Origin: Candidatus Obscuribacter sp.
Lineage (GTDB): Bacteria > Cyanobacteriota > Vampirovibrionia > Obscuribacterales > Obscuribacteraceae
DNA: 64,000 bases
Direction of reading: 5' to 3'
NCBI GenBank assembly: GCA_016718315.1
Contig: JADKDV010000001.1
Span: forward strand, 1 to 64,000
Shown piece by piece: positions 35,143-45,754 of the stretch. How positions within the stretch are numbered: the stretch's first letter is position 1; every line of letters begins with the position of its first letter. Made by a program: the position numbers and the translations under genes. Under the pieces are notes generated by a model. It worked only from the letters and a program-made list of their open reading frames with translations, had not been told where the DNA came from and did no database searches.

Positions 35143-36713
35143 ATGGACGCGACCGTCAAAGAAGGAAAACCCGCCGTGGAAAGTAAAACCCGTGAAAGCT
35201 TAACTGAAGCCATCGCGCGCATCACAAAGGGCGGCGCACCCAAATATCACGCCAAGCTAAAAGAAGACGGCAAAATGTTTGTCAGAGACCGTCTCAAACT
35301 TTTGCTCGATCCTGGCTTTGAAATCGAAGACGCTCGTTTTGCCAATTGCCGCGAAGCTGACCTGCCTGCTGACGGTGTTGTCACCGGTATCGGTCAAATC
35401 GAAGGCAAAACAGTTTTGCTACATGGGCAACGACGCCACAATCAAAGCTGGCTCATGGGGCTGGCGCACAGTCGAAAAAATCATTCGCATCCAAGAGACC
35501 GCAGCTAAACTGAGAGTACCGCTCATTTATCTGGTGGACTCAGCTGGCGCGCGTATTACTGACCAGGTCGAGATGTTCCCCGGTCGCCGCGGTGCTGGCA
35601 AAATATTTCACAACCAGGTGCAACTCTCTGGCTATATCCCACAAATTTGTTTGCTCTTTGGACCATCAGCTGCTGGTGGCGCTTATATCCCGGCGTTTTG
35701 CGATATCGTCATCATGAATGATGGCAATGCCTCAATGTACCTGGGCTCACCACGTATGGCTGAAATGGTCATCGGCGAAAAGGTCACTCTGGAAGAAATG
35801 GGCGGAGCCAAAATGCACTGCTCAGTGAGCGGCTGCGGCGACGTGCTCGTTAAATCAGAAGCAGAAGCGATTGATATGTGCAAACAGTATCTGCGCTACA
35901 TGCCCTCTAACTGCGACGCTAAAGTAGCTGAGTTGCCAGTTATCGAGCCAAAGGCATTTGAAAAAAATCTGGAACAAGTGATACCAGAAAAAGAAAATGT
36001 GCCCTTTTGATATGTATCAAGTGATTGATAGATTGATTGATGAAGGCAGCTGGTTTGACGTCAAAAAATTATTTGCTGCTGAGCTTATCACTGGTTTTGG
36101 CCGTATCGGTGGACGAGCCGTTGGTATCATTGCCAACCAGCCCAGAGTCAAAGGCGGCGTGCTCTTCCCAGATAGTGCTGACAAAGCAACTCGCTTTATC
36201 TGGCTTTGCGACGCATTCAACATCCCATTGCTTTTCTTGGCTGACGTGCCTGGCTTTATGATCGGTACAAAGGTAGAGAGAGAAGGCATCATCAGAAATG
36301 GTGCCAAAATGATCTCGGCTGTTTCATCAGCCAGTGTGCCTAAAATTTCTGTGGTCATCCGCAAAGCCTATGGTGCAGGTCTCTACGCCATGTGCGGACC
36401 AGCGTTTGATCCAGATGCATGCATTGCACTACCTACTGCCTGGATTGCTGTTATGGGTCCTGAGGCTGCTGTAAACGCTGTGTACTTTAACAAAATTCAG
36501 GAATTGCCTGAAGCTGATAGACCAGCATTTGTAGAGAAGAAGCGCGCTGAATACCGTGAAGACGTGGACCTCTACAAACTTGCTGCTGAGCTTGTGGTGG
36601 ACGATATCGTCCAACCTCTGGCATTGCGTCATGAGTTAATCAGCCGCTTTAATGCATACGCATCTAAAGAGCAGACTGGTTACAAGAAGAAGCGCAGTGT
36701 GTTGCCGGTGTAA
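35143..36713 (+). CDS. Acyl-CoA carboxylase carboxyltransferase (beta) subunit (frameshifted)
   Basis: Transfers carboxyl from biotin to an acyl-CoA, most likely propionyl-CoA or acetyl-CoA. Three overlapping frames (35143-35508, 35279-36010, 35997-36713) make one protein of about 523 residues; removing one T at 35414-35417 and one at 36005-36008 restores it. Domains: the N-terminal carboxyltransferase half with IYLVDSAGARITDQVEMFPG and the oxyanion-hole segment LFGPSAAGGAYIPAFCDIV; the C-terminal half with GRIGGRAVGIIANQPRVKGG, PLLFLADVPGFMIGTKVERE and VIRKAYGAGLYAMCGPAFDP. GTGAGG lies 7 bases before the ATG. A partner biotin carboxylase is not in the window. A terminator follows at 36762. 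Confidence 0.95.
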
Positions 36714-36761
36714 ATCACATCCGAATTATCGCAAAGGCTAATTTTGAATTAAATCAAACAG

Positions 36762-36795
36762 ATACTCAGCCAATAGTGGCTGAGTATTTGTTTTT
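36762..36795 (+). terminator. Intrinsic terminator after the carboxyltransferase gene
   Basis: ATACTCAGCCA (36762-36772) pairs with TGGCTGAGTAT (36777-36787) around a 4-base loop, then TTGTTTTTGAG. No other feature was seen in 36796-37030 apart from a likely promoter region for the next gene. Confidence 0.8.
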
Positions 36796-37030
36796 GAGTG
36801 TTTTGAGCTGCCTTTCAGCTTCTTAAGTTGCCTAATCAGAGCATTTTTTTAGGACCTTCTACGTAGACCTTGAACTTAAAGTTTCAACTATTTGCCGAAT
36901 AAAAGTGGAAACTTTTGAGGGGAGATGGAGTCCTGCAATCAGGTGATGAGGATATCGATTTACGTTTCGGTATTTACTTGCACAGCTCATACAGTCCGTG
37001 TCAAGTGGCGCGAGCAACCGAGGAATAATC

Positions 37031-37615
37031 ATGAAATGTCAGCCAATAAACTCGTATAAAAAATTGAAAGTGTTAGCACTGAGTGCTCTTTGTGTTTGTC
37101 TAATGCCTGTAGCCGCCAACGCCAAAAATAACAACGACGATGCCATAACTCAGGTCACAGCTAATAATTTTACTGTCACAACTCAAAACTTGAGCAGTCG
37201 CATTAGTGGATACGTCTCAAATGGTCAAATCAGCCAGCAGCAAGCCAATGACTTCAACAATGAGCTGAGCCAGATCTCGAGTCAGGCCATGACGACTGTG
37301 GCCAATCCAGCTGCGGCTCAGCAATCTGTCAATGTCTTTGGTGATTTCACCAATAAGGTTATTGCAGCGGCTGCTGCCAACGGTACATATAACAACAGCG
37401 GCTACGCCTATAACGGCTATAACAATAATGCAAACAACGGCAATAACTATGCTAACGGCGGTTGGAATGGCAACGGCTACAACAACGGCGGTTGGAATGG
37501 ATTTAATGGGAGATTTTCTCAAACCAAAGCAGACTGGCAAGCTCGTATGGCTCAACAAAAAGCCGCTAGAGATGCCCAAAGACAAATCAGTGGACGTAAC
37601 CGCTGGGGATTTTAA
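37031..37615 (+). CDS. Secreted Asn/Gly/Tyr-rich protein
   Basis: The open frame begins at 36998, but the ATG at 37031, preceded by GAGGAATAATC, gives a clean signal peptide (LKVLALSALCVCLMPVAANA). The mature part starts with NNNDDAITQV and a helical region (LSSRISGYVSNGQISQQQAN, then DFNNELSQISSQAM) that resembles the calcium/peptide-binding 'G-Q-I-S-x-x-Q/E-x' repeat found in small secreted proteins. A low-complexity stretch of Asn, Gly, Tyr and Trp follows (NGGWNGNGYNNGGWNG), with a basic helical end (QARMAQQKAARDAQRQ). Probably a surface or matrix component; function unknown. Confidence 0.75.
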   Translation: MKCQPINSYKKLKVLALSALCVCLMPVAANAKNNNDDAITQVTANNFTVTTQNLSSRISGYVSNGQISQQQANDFNNELSQISSQAMTTVANPAAAQQSVNVFGDFTNKVIAAAAANGTYNNSGYAYNGYNNNANNGNNYANGGWNGNGYNNGGWNGFNGRFSQTKADWQARMAQQKAARDAQRQISGRNRWGF

Positions 37616-37800
37616 GACTGCCCCCCGGATTACCTTATTTCTATGGCCCCTTTCTTTCCGTTCGCGTTTATCCCAACCGCCCCGCGGCGGGGCTGTTGCG
37701 GGCCGGCGGGGGGGCCCCACCACCAGGATTTATAAGTATTTCTACCTGTGCCAGCCCCGGGGCCGGTGTTCTCTTTTTCCCCACGCACCAAAAAAACCCT
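37616..37800. other. Anomalous GC-rich, homopolymer-rich patch, possibly unreliable sequence
   Basis: Runs such as CCCCCC, GGGGGGG followed by CCCC, CCCCGCGGCGGGG and TTTTTCCCC within 180 bases are unlike the sequence on either side. It holds no gene that I can support. Confidence 0.45.
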
Positions 37801-37811
37801 GCAATGTAATG

Positions 37812-37854
37812 TGCAAAAAAGAGAGAAGCGTTAGTGGATAACGCTTCTCTCTTT
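37812..37854 (-). terminator. Intrinsic terminator of the aceBA operon
   Basis: A 16-bp perfect stem: 37818-37833 pairs with 37839-37854 around GTGGA. Read on the minus strand, the hairpin is followed by a T run (the A run at 37815-37820), downstream of the isocitrate lyase stop at 37887. Confidence 0.85.
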
Positions 37855-37886
37855 GTGGTTGGTGTGCAGGTTTGACCCTTTGGTCC

Positions 37887-39347
37887 TTAAACTAATGAGG
37901 GTTGAGCCGTCGCTGGTTTGGGTGCTTCGGCTACAGCTTCTTTGACAATTTCACTGACTGATTGCAGTGATTGTGCTTGTTTTGCTGCTTGCAAGTCGGA
38001 GCTGAGTGCTACGTCTGACTTAAACTGCTCTTCTTCGGTGGAGCCTTTGAGCGCTCCAGTCGAGGCTTTGCCACCAGATACAGCCATCAATACCTGGTCA
38101 AAATAACCGGTACCGACTTCGCGCTGGTGACGTACTGCTGTGTAGCCTAGTTCTTCGTTTTCAAATTCTTCCTCTTGCAGGCTGACATATGCACTCATGC
38201 CTTTGCGGGCAAAAGCGTGAGCGAGCTTAAAGGCGCTCATATTGGTGGCATGCCATCCAGCTAGAGTGATAAATTGATAGACATAGCCCATGTCGCCCAG
38301 TTGTTGATTAAAGGTGGCGATGGTTTCTTTGTCTAGATGCTGATTCCAGTTAAACGATGGTGAGCAGTTGTAGGCTAACAGTTTGCCAGGGAATTTTGCA
38401 TGGATAGCATCAGCAAATTGTTTTGCTTCGGCTAGATCTGGTTTTGATGTTTCATACCAGATTACATCTGCATATGGTGCATAAGCAAGTCCGCGGGCAA
38501 TGACTGTTTCGATGCCGTCTTGCACTTCAAAGTAGCCTTCGATGGTGCGCTCGCCTTTGATAAAGGGACGATCAGCTGGGTCAATGTCTGAGGTCAAAAG
38601 TGTTGCGCCGAGAGCGTCAGTGCGGGCGACGATAATGGTGGGGACATCGAGTACATCAGATGCCAGTCTGGCAGCTGTCAATGTGCGGATAAATTGAGCT
38701 GTCGGCACGAGCACTTTGCCACCAAGGTGACCGCATTTCTTTTCGGAGGCTAATTGATCCTCAAAGTGTACGCCGCTGGCTCCGGCTTCAATCATGCTTT
38801 TCATCAGTTCAAAAGCGTGGACTGGTCCGCCAAATCCTGCTTCGGCATCAGCCATGATTGGCACGTACCAGTTGCGCTCTACTCCGTCTTGTGGTCCGCC
38901 TTCGCTGGCTTCAATCTGGTCGGCACGCATCAGGGCGTTGTTGAGACGTTTGACTAATTCTGGTGCGCTGTTTGATGGATAGAGGCTTTGATCAGGATAG
39001 GTTTGCTTGGATGAGTTAGCATCAGCAGCTACTTGCCAGCCACTGAGGTAGATTGACTTGAGACCGGCACGTACCATTTGTACTGCTTGAGAGCCGTTCA
39101 TAGCACCGAGAGCTACAGTAAAGGGTTCGCTGTTTAGTGTTTGCCAAAAGCGCTCAGCACCTAGCTTGGCTAGAGTGTGCTCTACTTTTATCGAGGTGCG
39201 CAGACGGACGACTTCGGCGGCACTATAGTCGCGTTTGATACCACTCCATCGTGGGTTTTCAGCCCAGGACTTTTCTAATTGCTTTGTTTGTTCGACAAAG
39301 CTAGCACTGGGAGTAAATTGCTTTTTGCTCTCTGTATGCAATTCCAT
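37887..39347 (-). CDS. aceA: Isocitrate lyase
   Basis: Cleaves isocitrate to glyoxylate and succinate in the glyoxylate shunt. Family marks are dense: NPRWSGIKRDYSAAEVVRLR, YLSGWQVAADANSSKQTYPD (the strand with the metal-site region), IMADAEAGFGGPVHAFELMK, the catalytic Cys loop KKCGHLGGKVLVPT, IIVARTDALGATLLTSDID, and LLAYNCSPSFNWNQHLDKET. At 486 residues it is longer than the E. coli enzyme (about 434), with an Ala/Gln-rich C-terminal tail. It starts 4 bases after the malate synthase stop, so both are in one operon, and ends before a strong minus-strand terminator. Confidence 0.98.
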   Translation of the reverse strand: MELHTESKKQFTPSASFVEQTKQLEKSWAENPRWSGIKRDYSAAEVVRLRTSIKVEHTLAKLGAERFWQTLNSEPFTVALGAMNGSQAVQMVRAGLKSIYLSGWQVAADANSSKQTYPDQSLYPSNSAPELVKRLNNALMRADQIEASEGGPQDGVERNWYVPIMADAEAGFGGPVHAFELMKSMIEAGASGVHFEDQLASEKKCGHLGGKVLVPTAQFIRTLTAARLASDVLDVPTIIVARTDALGATLLTSDIDPADRPFIKGERTIEGYFEVQDGIETVIARGLAYAPYADVIWYETSKPDLAEAKQFADAIHAKFPGKLLAYNCSPSFNWNQHLDKETIATFNQQLGDMGYVYQFITLAGWHATNMSAFKLAHAFARKGMSAYVSLQEEEFENEELGYTAVRHQREVGTGYFDQVLMAVSGGKASTGALKGSTEEEQFKSDVALSSDLQAAKQAQSLQSVSEIVKEAVAEAPKPATAQPSLV

Positions 39348-39351
39348 CTGA

Positions 39352-40968
39352 TTAACCTCTTAGTAGTTGTTTGTATGCGGGTATCGTCAAAAACTCAACA
39401 AATTGATCACTTAAGATAATTTGATCCAAAATCTTTGCTGCTTCGCTGTAGCGGTTGCCGGGTTGTGCCGATAGCTTTGCTAGAGCTTCGTCACGCAATT
39501 TTTCGTAGAGGGCACTTGTGACGACATCACCTTCTGCCGTTTTTGTTTCGCTTTTAATCCACTGCCATATCTGGGCGCGGGCGATTTCGGCTGTGGCAGC
39601 GTCTTCCATCAAGTTGTGGATAGCAGCAGCACCAACACCGCGCAACCATGACTCGATGTATTGCAGAGCAACATCGACATTGGCTGCTACACCACTGGTA
39701 GTGACTTTGCCGCCATCTATTCTGGTGTCAAGTAGTGCTTCGGATAGTTTTGCTGCATCTGATTTCCCTGATTCATCTTTACCAGAGACGTCCTTCTGAT
39801 TAGGCTTGTCTTTTAGCACGCTATCAAAAATTTCTCTTGCTACCGGCACCAGGTCTGGGTGCGCCACCCAGGTGCCATCAAAGCCGAGACCGACTTCTCT
39901 TTGTTTGTCTTCTTTTACTTTGGCAAAGGCGTTTTGATTGACTTGCTCGTCTTTGCGACTGGGGATAAATGCTGCCATGCCACCAATAGCATGGGCGCCG
40001 CGCTTGTGGCAGGTCTCAACCAATAGCCTGGCGTAGGTGCTCATAAAGGGCACGGCCATAGTCACCTGCGCTCTATCTGGCAAGGTAAAACGATTGTGTT
40101 TCCGGCATTTTTTGATAAGGCTAAATATATAGTCCCAGCGGCCGGCGTTGAGACCGGCAGCGTGTTCTTTTAGCTCAAAGAGGATCTCGTCCATCTCAAA
40201 AGCTGCCAGGATAGTCTCAATCAAGACGGTGGCGCGGATGGTGCCGCGGGGGATTTTGAGCCAGTCTTGAGCAAAGCAAAATACATCTTGCCAGAGGCGC
40301 GCCTCTAGATGACTCTCCATCTTTGGGAGATAAAAATAAGGACCTGACTGTCTAGCAATCAGGGCCTCGGCGTTGTGCAAAAAATAAAGTCCAAAATCAA
40401 AAAGGCTGGCAGAGATTGGCTCACCGTCTACTTCAAAGTTTTGCTCTGTGAGATGCCAGCCGCGTGGTCTGACCACCAGGGTTGCTAGCTCACTGCGCTC
40501 TTTTAGGGCGTAGACTTTGCCTTCGGGGCTTGTAAAAGCAAGGGTGCCGCGTACTGCATCATAGAGATTGACCTGACCGTCGATTACGTTTGCCCAGGTG
40601 GGCGAGAGCGAATCCTCAAGATCAGCCATAAAAACTTTGGCGCCGGAGTTTAGAGCGTTGATCATCATCTTGCGCTCGACTGGTCCGGTGATTTCCACTC
40701 GGCGATCATCGAGATCGGCTGGGGCTTTTGCTACTTGCCACTGGCTCTCTCTAACACCTTTGGTGCTTGCCAAAAAGTCTGGCATTGCGCCATTGTCTAT
40801 TTCTACCTGGCGCATGCTGCGGGCGGCGAGCAGGTCCTGACGGGTGGGGTTAAATTTGCGGTGCAGTGCAAAGAGAAACTTCTTTGCGTCAGCTGTGAGT
40901 ATTTGCTCTATTGCTTTGCTCTCCACTTTTGACTCCGTTTTATTGAGGGTAGTGCTGGTGCCGATCAT
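39352..40968 (-). CDS. aceB: Malate synthase A
   Basis: Condenses glyoxylate with acetyl-CoA to malate, completing the glyoxylate shunt. At 538 residues it is of the A type. Marks: VFMADLEDSLSPTWANVIDG (the catalytic Asp/Glu), LATLVVRPRGWHLTEQNFEV (the Arg that binds glyoxylate), TIRATVLIETILAAFEMDEI (Glu of the metal site), WDYIFSLIKKCRKH, HAIGGMAAFIPSRKD and WVAHPDLVPVAREIFD. A GKDESGKSD stretch at residue 400 is a small low-complexity insert. First gene of aceBA. Presence of the pair implies growth on acetate or fatty acids; expression control is not visible in the 230-base upstream gap. Confidence 0.98.
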   Translation of the reverse strand: MIGTSTTLNKTESKVESKAIEQILTADAKKFLFALHRKFNPTRQDLLAARSMRQVEIDNGAMPDFLASTKGVRESQWQVAKAPADLDDRRVEITGPVERKMMINALNSGAKVFMADLEDSLSPTWANVIDGQVNLYDAVRGTLAFTSPEGKVYALKERSELATLVVRPRGWHLTEQNFEVDGEPISASLFDFGLYFLHNAEALIARQSGPYFYLPKMESHLEARLWQDVFCFAQDWLKIPRGTIRATVLIETILAAFEMDEILFELKEHAAGLNAGRWDYIFSLIKKCRKHNRFTLPDRAQVTMAVPFMSTYARLLVETCHKRGAHAIGGMAAFIPSRKDEQVNQNAFAKVKEDKQREVGLGFDGTWVAHPDLVPVAREIFDSVLKDKPNQKDVSGKDESGKSDAAKLSEALLDTRIDGGKVTTSGVAANVDVALQYIESWLRGVGAAAIHNLMEDAATAEIARAQIWQWIKSETKTAEGDVVTSALYEKLRDEALAKLSAQPGNRYSEAAKILDQIILSDQFVEFLTIPAYKQLLRG

Positions 40969-41161
40969 GTAAACCTCTTATATAGCGAGTCGTCAGAACA
41001 AATGAAAGAGCAGTTGAGTTTGGTGCGCCGTCCAGTTAAATGCACGGCAAAGCTCTGCTACCACCTGGGTAATAGCGCGGCAAAGCTCTAGCACTGTGCC
41101 AGCTATTTGCCAGCGACTGTGCCTGCTTTTGTAGATATGGATGCCTGATCTGTAACTGTTG

Positions 41162-41205
41162 ATATATTGATATATTGATCGAAGAAAATCAATACATCAA
41201 TATAT
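41162..41205. repeat. AT-rich imperfect inverted repeat between czcA-like gene and aceB
   Basis: ATATATTGATATATTGA near 41162-41178 pairs with TCAATACATCAATATAT near 41189-41205 (one mismatch). It overlaps the stop of the RND gene and could end its transcript or serve as an operator for aceB. Confidence 0.6.
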
Positions 41206-44200
41206 TAATCTTTGTGACGGTCTCCTTCATTGACATCGTCCGGAATGCCCAAGGGACCAGCATCGCGATCGTTGGGGGTGTCTCCAGCGCTGGTACCGGG
41301 AGAGATCTCTGGCTCCTGGCTCAGCTCATCCTTATACCTATTAAGGAGGACATAGATGGTCGGGATTACGATCAGAGTCAAAACAGTGGCGGTAATCAGT
41401 CCGCCCAACACTACTGTTGCCAGTGGACGCTGGACTTCAGCACCGGTACCGCTTGATAGGACTTTGGGGATGAGCGCCACCACCGCCACCATAGCTGTCA
41501 TCAGCACTGGGCGCAGCCGCACATGGGCGCCGCGCCAGGCAGCGTCAAAGGCGGTCATGCCTTCTTTTTGCATTTGCATGATGTAGCTCACCATAATCAC
41601 GCCGTTTTGCACTGACACACCAAAGAGGGCGATAAACCCGATGATGGCAGGCACCGATAGAGTCTGATGTGAAACAAGCAAAGCAACGATGCCGCCAATC
41701 ATGGCAAACGGCACATTGAGCATAATTAGCCCTGCATTGCGCACAGAGTTAAAAGAGCTAAAGAGCAAGACAAAGATCAATACCAGCACCACCGGCACCA
41801 CTATGCATAGACGTGCCATGGCTCGTTGTTGGTTTTCGAATTGACCGGCCCAAACAATGCGATAGCCCTTTGGCAGGGGCACATTTTTGGCAACACGCTC
41901 CTGTGCTTGAGCGACAAAGGAGCCGAGGTCTCTGCCTCTCACGTTAGCCATAACTGCGGTCCGCCTGTGTCCATCTTCGCGCATGACGCAGACATAGCCG
42001 CGAGTGCGCTCAAGATTGGCCAGCTGCCTGAGCGGTATCATCCCGCCAGTGGGAGTCGCTACCAGTATGGAGCCAATTTGTTGAGGTGTGTCGCGGTAGT
42101 CCTCGTGAAATCTCACGATTAAGCCAAAGCGTCTGGATCCCTCAATCACTTCAGTGGCAGTTTTACCGGCAAGAGCTGTGGTGATTATGTCCTGCACGTC
42201 TTCCACGTTTAGTCCGTGGCGTGCAATGACATGACGATTGATATTGATATTAAACTGCGGCAAGCCAAGCATCTGCTCGCGTTGCATGTCGGCTGCACCG
42301 GGCACTGATGCTACTTCCTTTTGGATTTTTTGTGCCAAGCTATCGAGGACATGGATGTCGTCGCCGTAGATCTTGATGCCGAGATCCGCTCTGATACCCG
42401 CTATCAGGTCATCGATCATATCGGCGATGGGTTGGCTAAAGCTATACATCACGCCAGGTATGCCTTTGACTTTAGCGGCCATGGCATCAATGAGCGCCTC
42501 TTTGTTGTGGTAGTTTTTCCATTTGGAGTGGGGCTTGAGCCCGATAAAAAAGTCAGTGGACTCAACTCCATCGAGGCCTGGTCCGGTATTGGAGCGGCGG
42601 TGCGCGCTACGACAGTCTCGACTTCGGCAAAGTCTAGCAATATTCTTTCCAGCGTCAATGCGAGCTTTTCGGACTCTGAGTGGGCGATACTGGCAGGCAT
42701 TTTTGTGCGCAGTAGTATCGGACCCTCATCGAGGCTGGGGATAAACTCAGATCCCAAAAATGGCAACATCAAAATACTCATAGCCAGTGCAATGAGCGAG
42801 ATAGTCATGGTTCTCGCTGGATGCATCATTGCCGCTTTGAGGGCGGGGCTGTAGCCTTTAAATACAAAATGTAGTGCCGGGTTTTCTCTCTCAACTATTG
42901 GCATTTTCATAAACCAATAGCAAAACAAGGGAATCACTGTCAGCGATACCAATAGTGATCCCAGTAGGGCATAGATAAAGGTCAATGCCAGTGGCTGAAA
43001 CATCTTGCCCTCCACGCCTTCTAGCGTAAAGAGCGGGATGTAAACGGAAATGATAATAGCTATAGCAAAAACAATTGGTTTTCCTACTTCTAAAGCTGCT
43101 TCGCGTATGACTTCCAGCGCTTCTTTGCCTGGCTTGGGATTTTTGTGTGCCAGGTGTCTAAAGATGTTTTCGACCATGACTACACCGGCATCGACTACGA
43201 TGCCAAAGTCCACCGCTCCCAGTGTCATGAGGTTGGCTGATAGCCCTGAGTATTTCATCAGGATAAAGCTAAAAAGCAATGACAGAGGAATGATCACAGC
43301 CACAATGAGGGCACTGGGGATGTGCAAAAGCACGGCTGTCAAAACGACAATGACCAGTCCGCCGCTAAACAGTAATATCTCTTTGACTGTATCGATTGTT
43401 TTGTCGACTAGCTCAGTCTGGTCATAGTATGGCTCGATGTGGACACCAGAGGGCAGGTCTTGCTGGATCTCGGCGATGCGCTCTTTGACGTGCTCAACGG
43501 TGCTTTTGGTGTTTGCACCTTTGCGTGTCATGACGATGCCGGTGACAGTCTCGCCCTGACCGTTGCGCGATGCTGAGCCGCGTCTAAATGCCTTGCCCTC
43601 CACCACATCAGCTATCTGCCCAATCTTAATGGGGGTGCCGTCAACTGTTTTTAAGACCACGTCTTCGATATCGTCGACGCTTTTAAACCGACCAATACCT
43701 CTTATGATTACTTCTTCTCCGGCCTCTTCGATAAAGTTGCCGCCGGCGTTGCTGTTGTTTTCTGATAGTGCAAGCATCACGTCATTGATGTGCACGTTAA
43801 AGGAGCGTAGCGTGTCAGGATTGACCTGTACTTGATATTGTTTGACAAAGCCACCATAGGTAGCTACGCCTGCCACCCCTGGCACAGATCTGATGCGCCT
43901 TGATACCTCCCAATCTTGCAAGGTCCTCAGCTCGGTCTCGCTTGTGCTGGTACTCTCCAGGCAGTACATAAAGACCTGGCTAAAGCTGGAGATAACAGGA
44001 CCTAAGGCTGGTGTTGGACAGCCAACAGGCAGGCTGGATTGGGTTTGCAAGAGTCTTTGCTGGACAAGCTGTCTGGCAAAGTAGACATCAGTGTCGTCTT
44101 CAAATATGGCAGTGACTACTGATAGACCAAATGCCGAGAGCGATCTGATTTTTTTGACTTTAGGCAGACCATTGAGGGCTGTTTCAATCGGATAGGTGAT

Positions 44201-44392
44201 TAAGGTCTCGACTTCTTCTGTGGCCATACTCTCAGGCTCAGTAATAATCTGCACCTGGACGTTGCTCACATCTGGAAACGAATCCAGCGAGATGGTAAGC
44301 ATGCTCCATACGCCTATGCCGGCTATCGCCAGCGCTGTAACAGCAGACATGACTCTGCGCCCAAGAGCAAAATTGATTAGGTTGTCGATCAT
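41205..44392 (-). CDS. CzcA-type heavy-metal RND efflux pump (frameshifted)
   Basis: An inner-membrane proton-driven pump of about 1,062 residues. Frames 42449-44392 and 41205-42482 are joined by one missing G near 42600, which restores NTGPGLDGVESTDFFIGLKP. N-terminal half: MIDNLINFALGRRVMSAVTA, then NVQVQIITEPESMATEEVET with LITYPIETALNGLPKVKKIR, a hallmark of heavy-metal RND pumps. The TM4 motif DFGIVVDAGVVMVENIFRHL has the Asp/Asp/Glu pattern of CzcA rather than CusA, suggesting divalent metals. The C-terminal half has ISKVKGIPGVMYSFSQPIAD-like text and ATVVLGGLITATVLTLIVIP. No membrane-fusion or outer-membrane partner gene is in the window. Confidence 0.95.
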
Positions 44393-44483
44393 TTTGATAC
44401 CTTGCTATAGCGTGCGCGCCAGAGCGCGACAACGCAACCAAATGCAACACGTACCTACGGGCACGCATCCAATGGCACAAGGT

Positions 44484-44858
44484 TTAAATAAGTAGGTGCC
44501 GTCTCTCGAGCCAGAGCGGAGCGCCCCGCGGCGTCAGCGGCAATTGCTGCCTGAGCCAACGCCCACAAACGGCCTGACGGTTGGCAAAAGCTGACCAGAT
44601 CCAGAGAAATACAAGCAAGCTCAACAGTGCTTGATAGTGCACGGGTGCCAGTGGAGGCAAGTCTTGGACTAATTTGTGAGCGGAGTCAGTGCGACTGGTC
44701 AAAAAGGGATCAATAGTGACAACGTCCTCAGGATCGGTATCCTCCAATCTCTCGGGCGTCAAAGTGGTAATAGTGTGCACGCCAGCGGCAAGGGAGTACA
44801 GCTGAGAGTAGACCACCAGGCAGAGAAATATAGATAGAAATAGCTTCTTTAGACTCAT
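44484..44858 (-). CDS. Small membrane protein upstream of the RND pump
   Basis: The frame is open from 44918; an ATG at 44858 gives a convincing signal or anchor (LKKLFLSIFLCLVVYSQLYS then LAAGVH). The mature part is short with a second hydrophobic segment (LLSLLVFLWIWSAFA) and a basic C-terminus (RRHLLI). About 124 residues. It lies 90 bases upstream of the pump gene in the same direction and may be its small accessory, as short membrane peptides precede some CzcA operons, but no motif proves this. Confidence 0.6.
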   Translation of the reverse strand: MSLKKLFLSIFLCLVVYSQLYSLAAGVHTITTLTPERLEDTDPEDVVTIDPFLTSRTDSAHKLVQDLPPLAPVHYQALLSLLVFLWIWSAFANRQAVCGRWLRQQLPLTPRGAPLWLERRHLLI

Positions 44859-45229
44859 TGGCGCGTGATTGCTGCCTTGACCTGCTTGAATTGGGCTTAA
44901 AAACCAATATAACACCAAAACGAGGAGCAGCGATATTTATTTGCCTCTCAGGTATTGTCAACTGTAGGGCTAAGCAAAGATTTCACCTGGCGAGTCGCTT
45001 TGTCGCTAAGTGGTACCAGATATAGCACCATGCTCTGTTGTATTTTACCCAACATTTTTTTAGGGCTGTAATCTTTTGTCCGATACAGATCCCCCTGGCT
45101 AGATTGTTATATCGTCAATCCGCTGGCTGTTAGAAGCTTGATTTGCACACTAAACGACACGATTGTAAAAAAATATAAAAAAGGCGTTTTAGCCGTGCAG
45201 AAACCCGAAGTTTTTGGTAAAAATGTAAT

Positions 45230-45745
45230 TGTTCGATGTTCGAATTCGATGTCAGCTGACGGTCTTTAGTCCACTGTACGTTGTAAATGTTCGATGTCCA
45301 ATGTCCGATTTGATGTCAGCTGACTGTCTTTTGTCCGTTGTACGTTGTAAATGTTCGTGTTCAATGTTCGAAATGATGTTCGATTTGATGTCGGCTGACT
45401 GCCTTTAGTCCGTTGTACGTTGTTACTGCTGGATGTCCTATGTTCGATGTGATGTCAGCCGACTGCCGATGTCCGATGTACGATGTCCGTTTTCAATGTT
45501 CGATGTTCGATGTACGTGTTCAATGTTCGATGTTCGATGTTCGAGTTCAATGTTCAAGTTCAATGTTCGATGTTCGAAATGATGTTCGATTTGATGTCGG
45601 CTGACTGCCGTTAGTTCGTTGTACGCTGTTACTGTTCGATGTCCGATGTTCGATGTGATGTCAGCCGACTGCCTACGTCCGAAGTACGATGTACGTGTTC
45701 AATGTTCGATGTACGTGTTCAATGTTCGAGTTCAATGTTCGATTT
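45230..45745. repeat. Degenerate nested tandem-repeat array built on TTCGATGT-like units
   Basis: Short units GTTCGATGT, GTCCGATGT, GTTCAATGT and ACGATGT alternate through about 515 bases. A longer segment containing GATGTCAGCTGACTG, then (T)TTAGTCCGTTGTACGTTGT recurs about four to five times, roughly every 110-190 bases (near 45250, 45312, 45388, 45456, 45596, 45656). So there is a higher-order repeat. The frame 45413-45604 is low complexity (MFDVR repeats) and not a gene. Similar MFDV-rich 'proteins' are known artefacts of such repeats in other genomes. Confidence 0.85.
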
Positions 45746-45754
45746 GTAGAGTAG

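Noticed and set aside
35143..36713. Three separate carboxyltransferase genes
   Set aside because: Each frame is one third of a single family-length protein, and one-base repairs at homopolymers restore one frame.
37332..37841. 169-residue plus frame over the Asn-rich gene
   Set aside because: Out-of-frame with the signal-peptide gene, low complexity (Thr/Ile/Met runs), and extends through the anomalous GC patch.
45413..45604. 63-residue frame with repeated MFDVR/CSMFDV units
   Set aside because: Low-complexity translation of the tandem-repeat array in one of several equally open frames; no ribosome site; typical repeat artefact.
45230..45745. Array considered as CRISPR
   Set aside because: No constant repeat with unique similar-length spacers; units are 8-9 bases and degenerate; no cas genes in the window.
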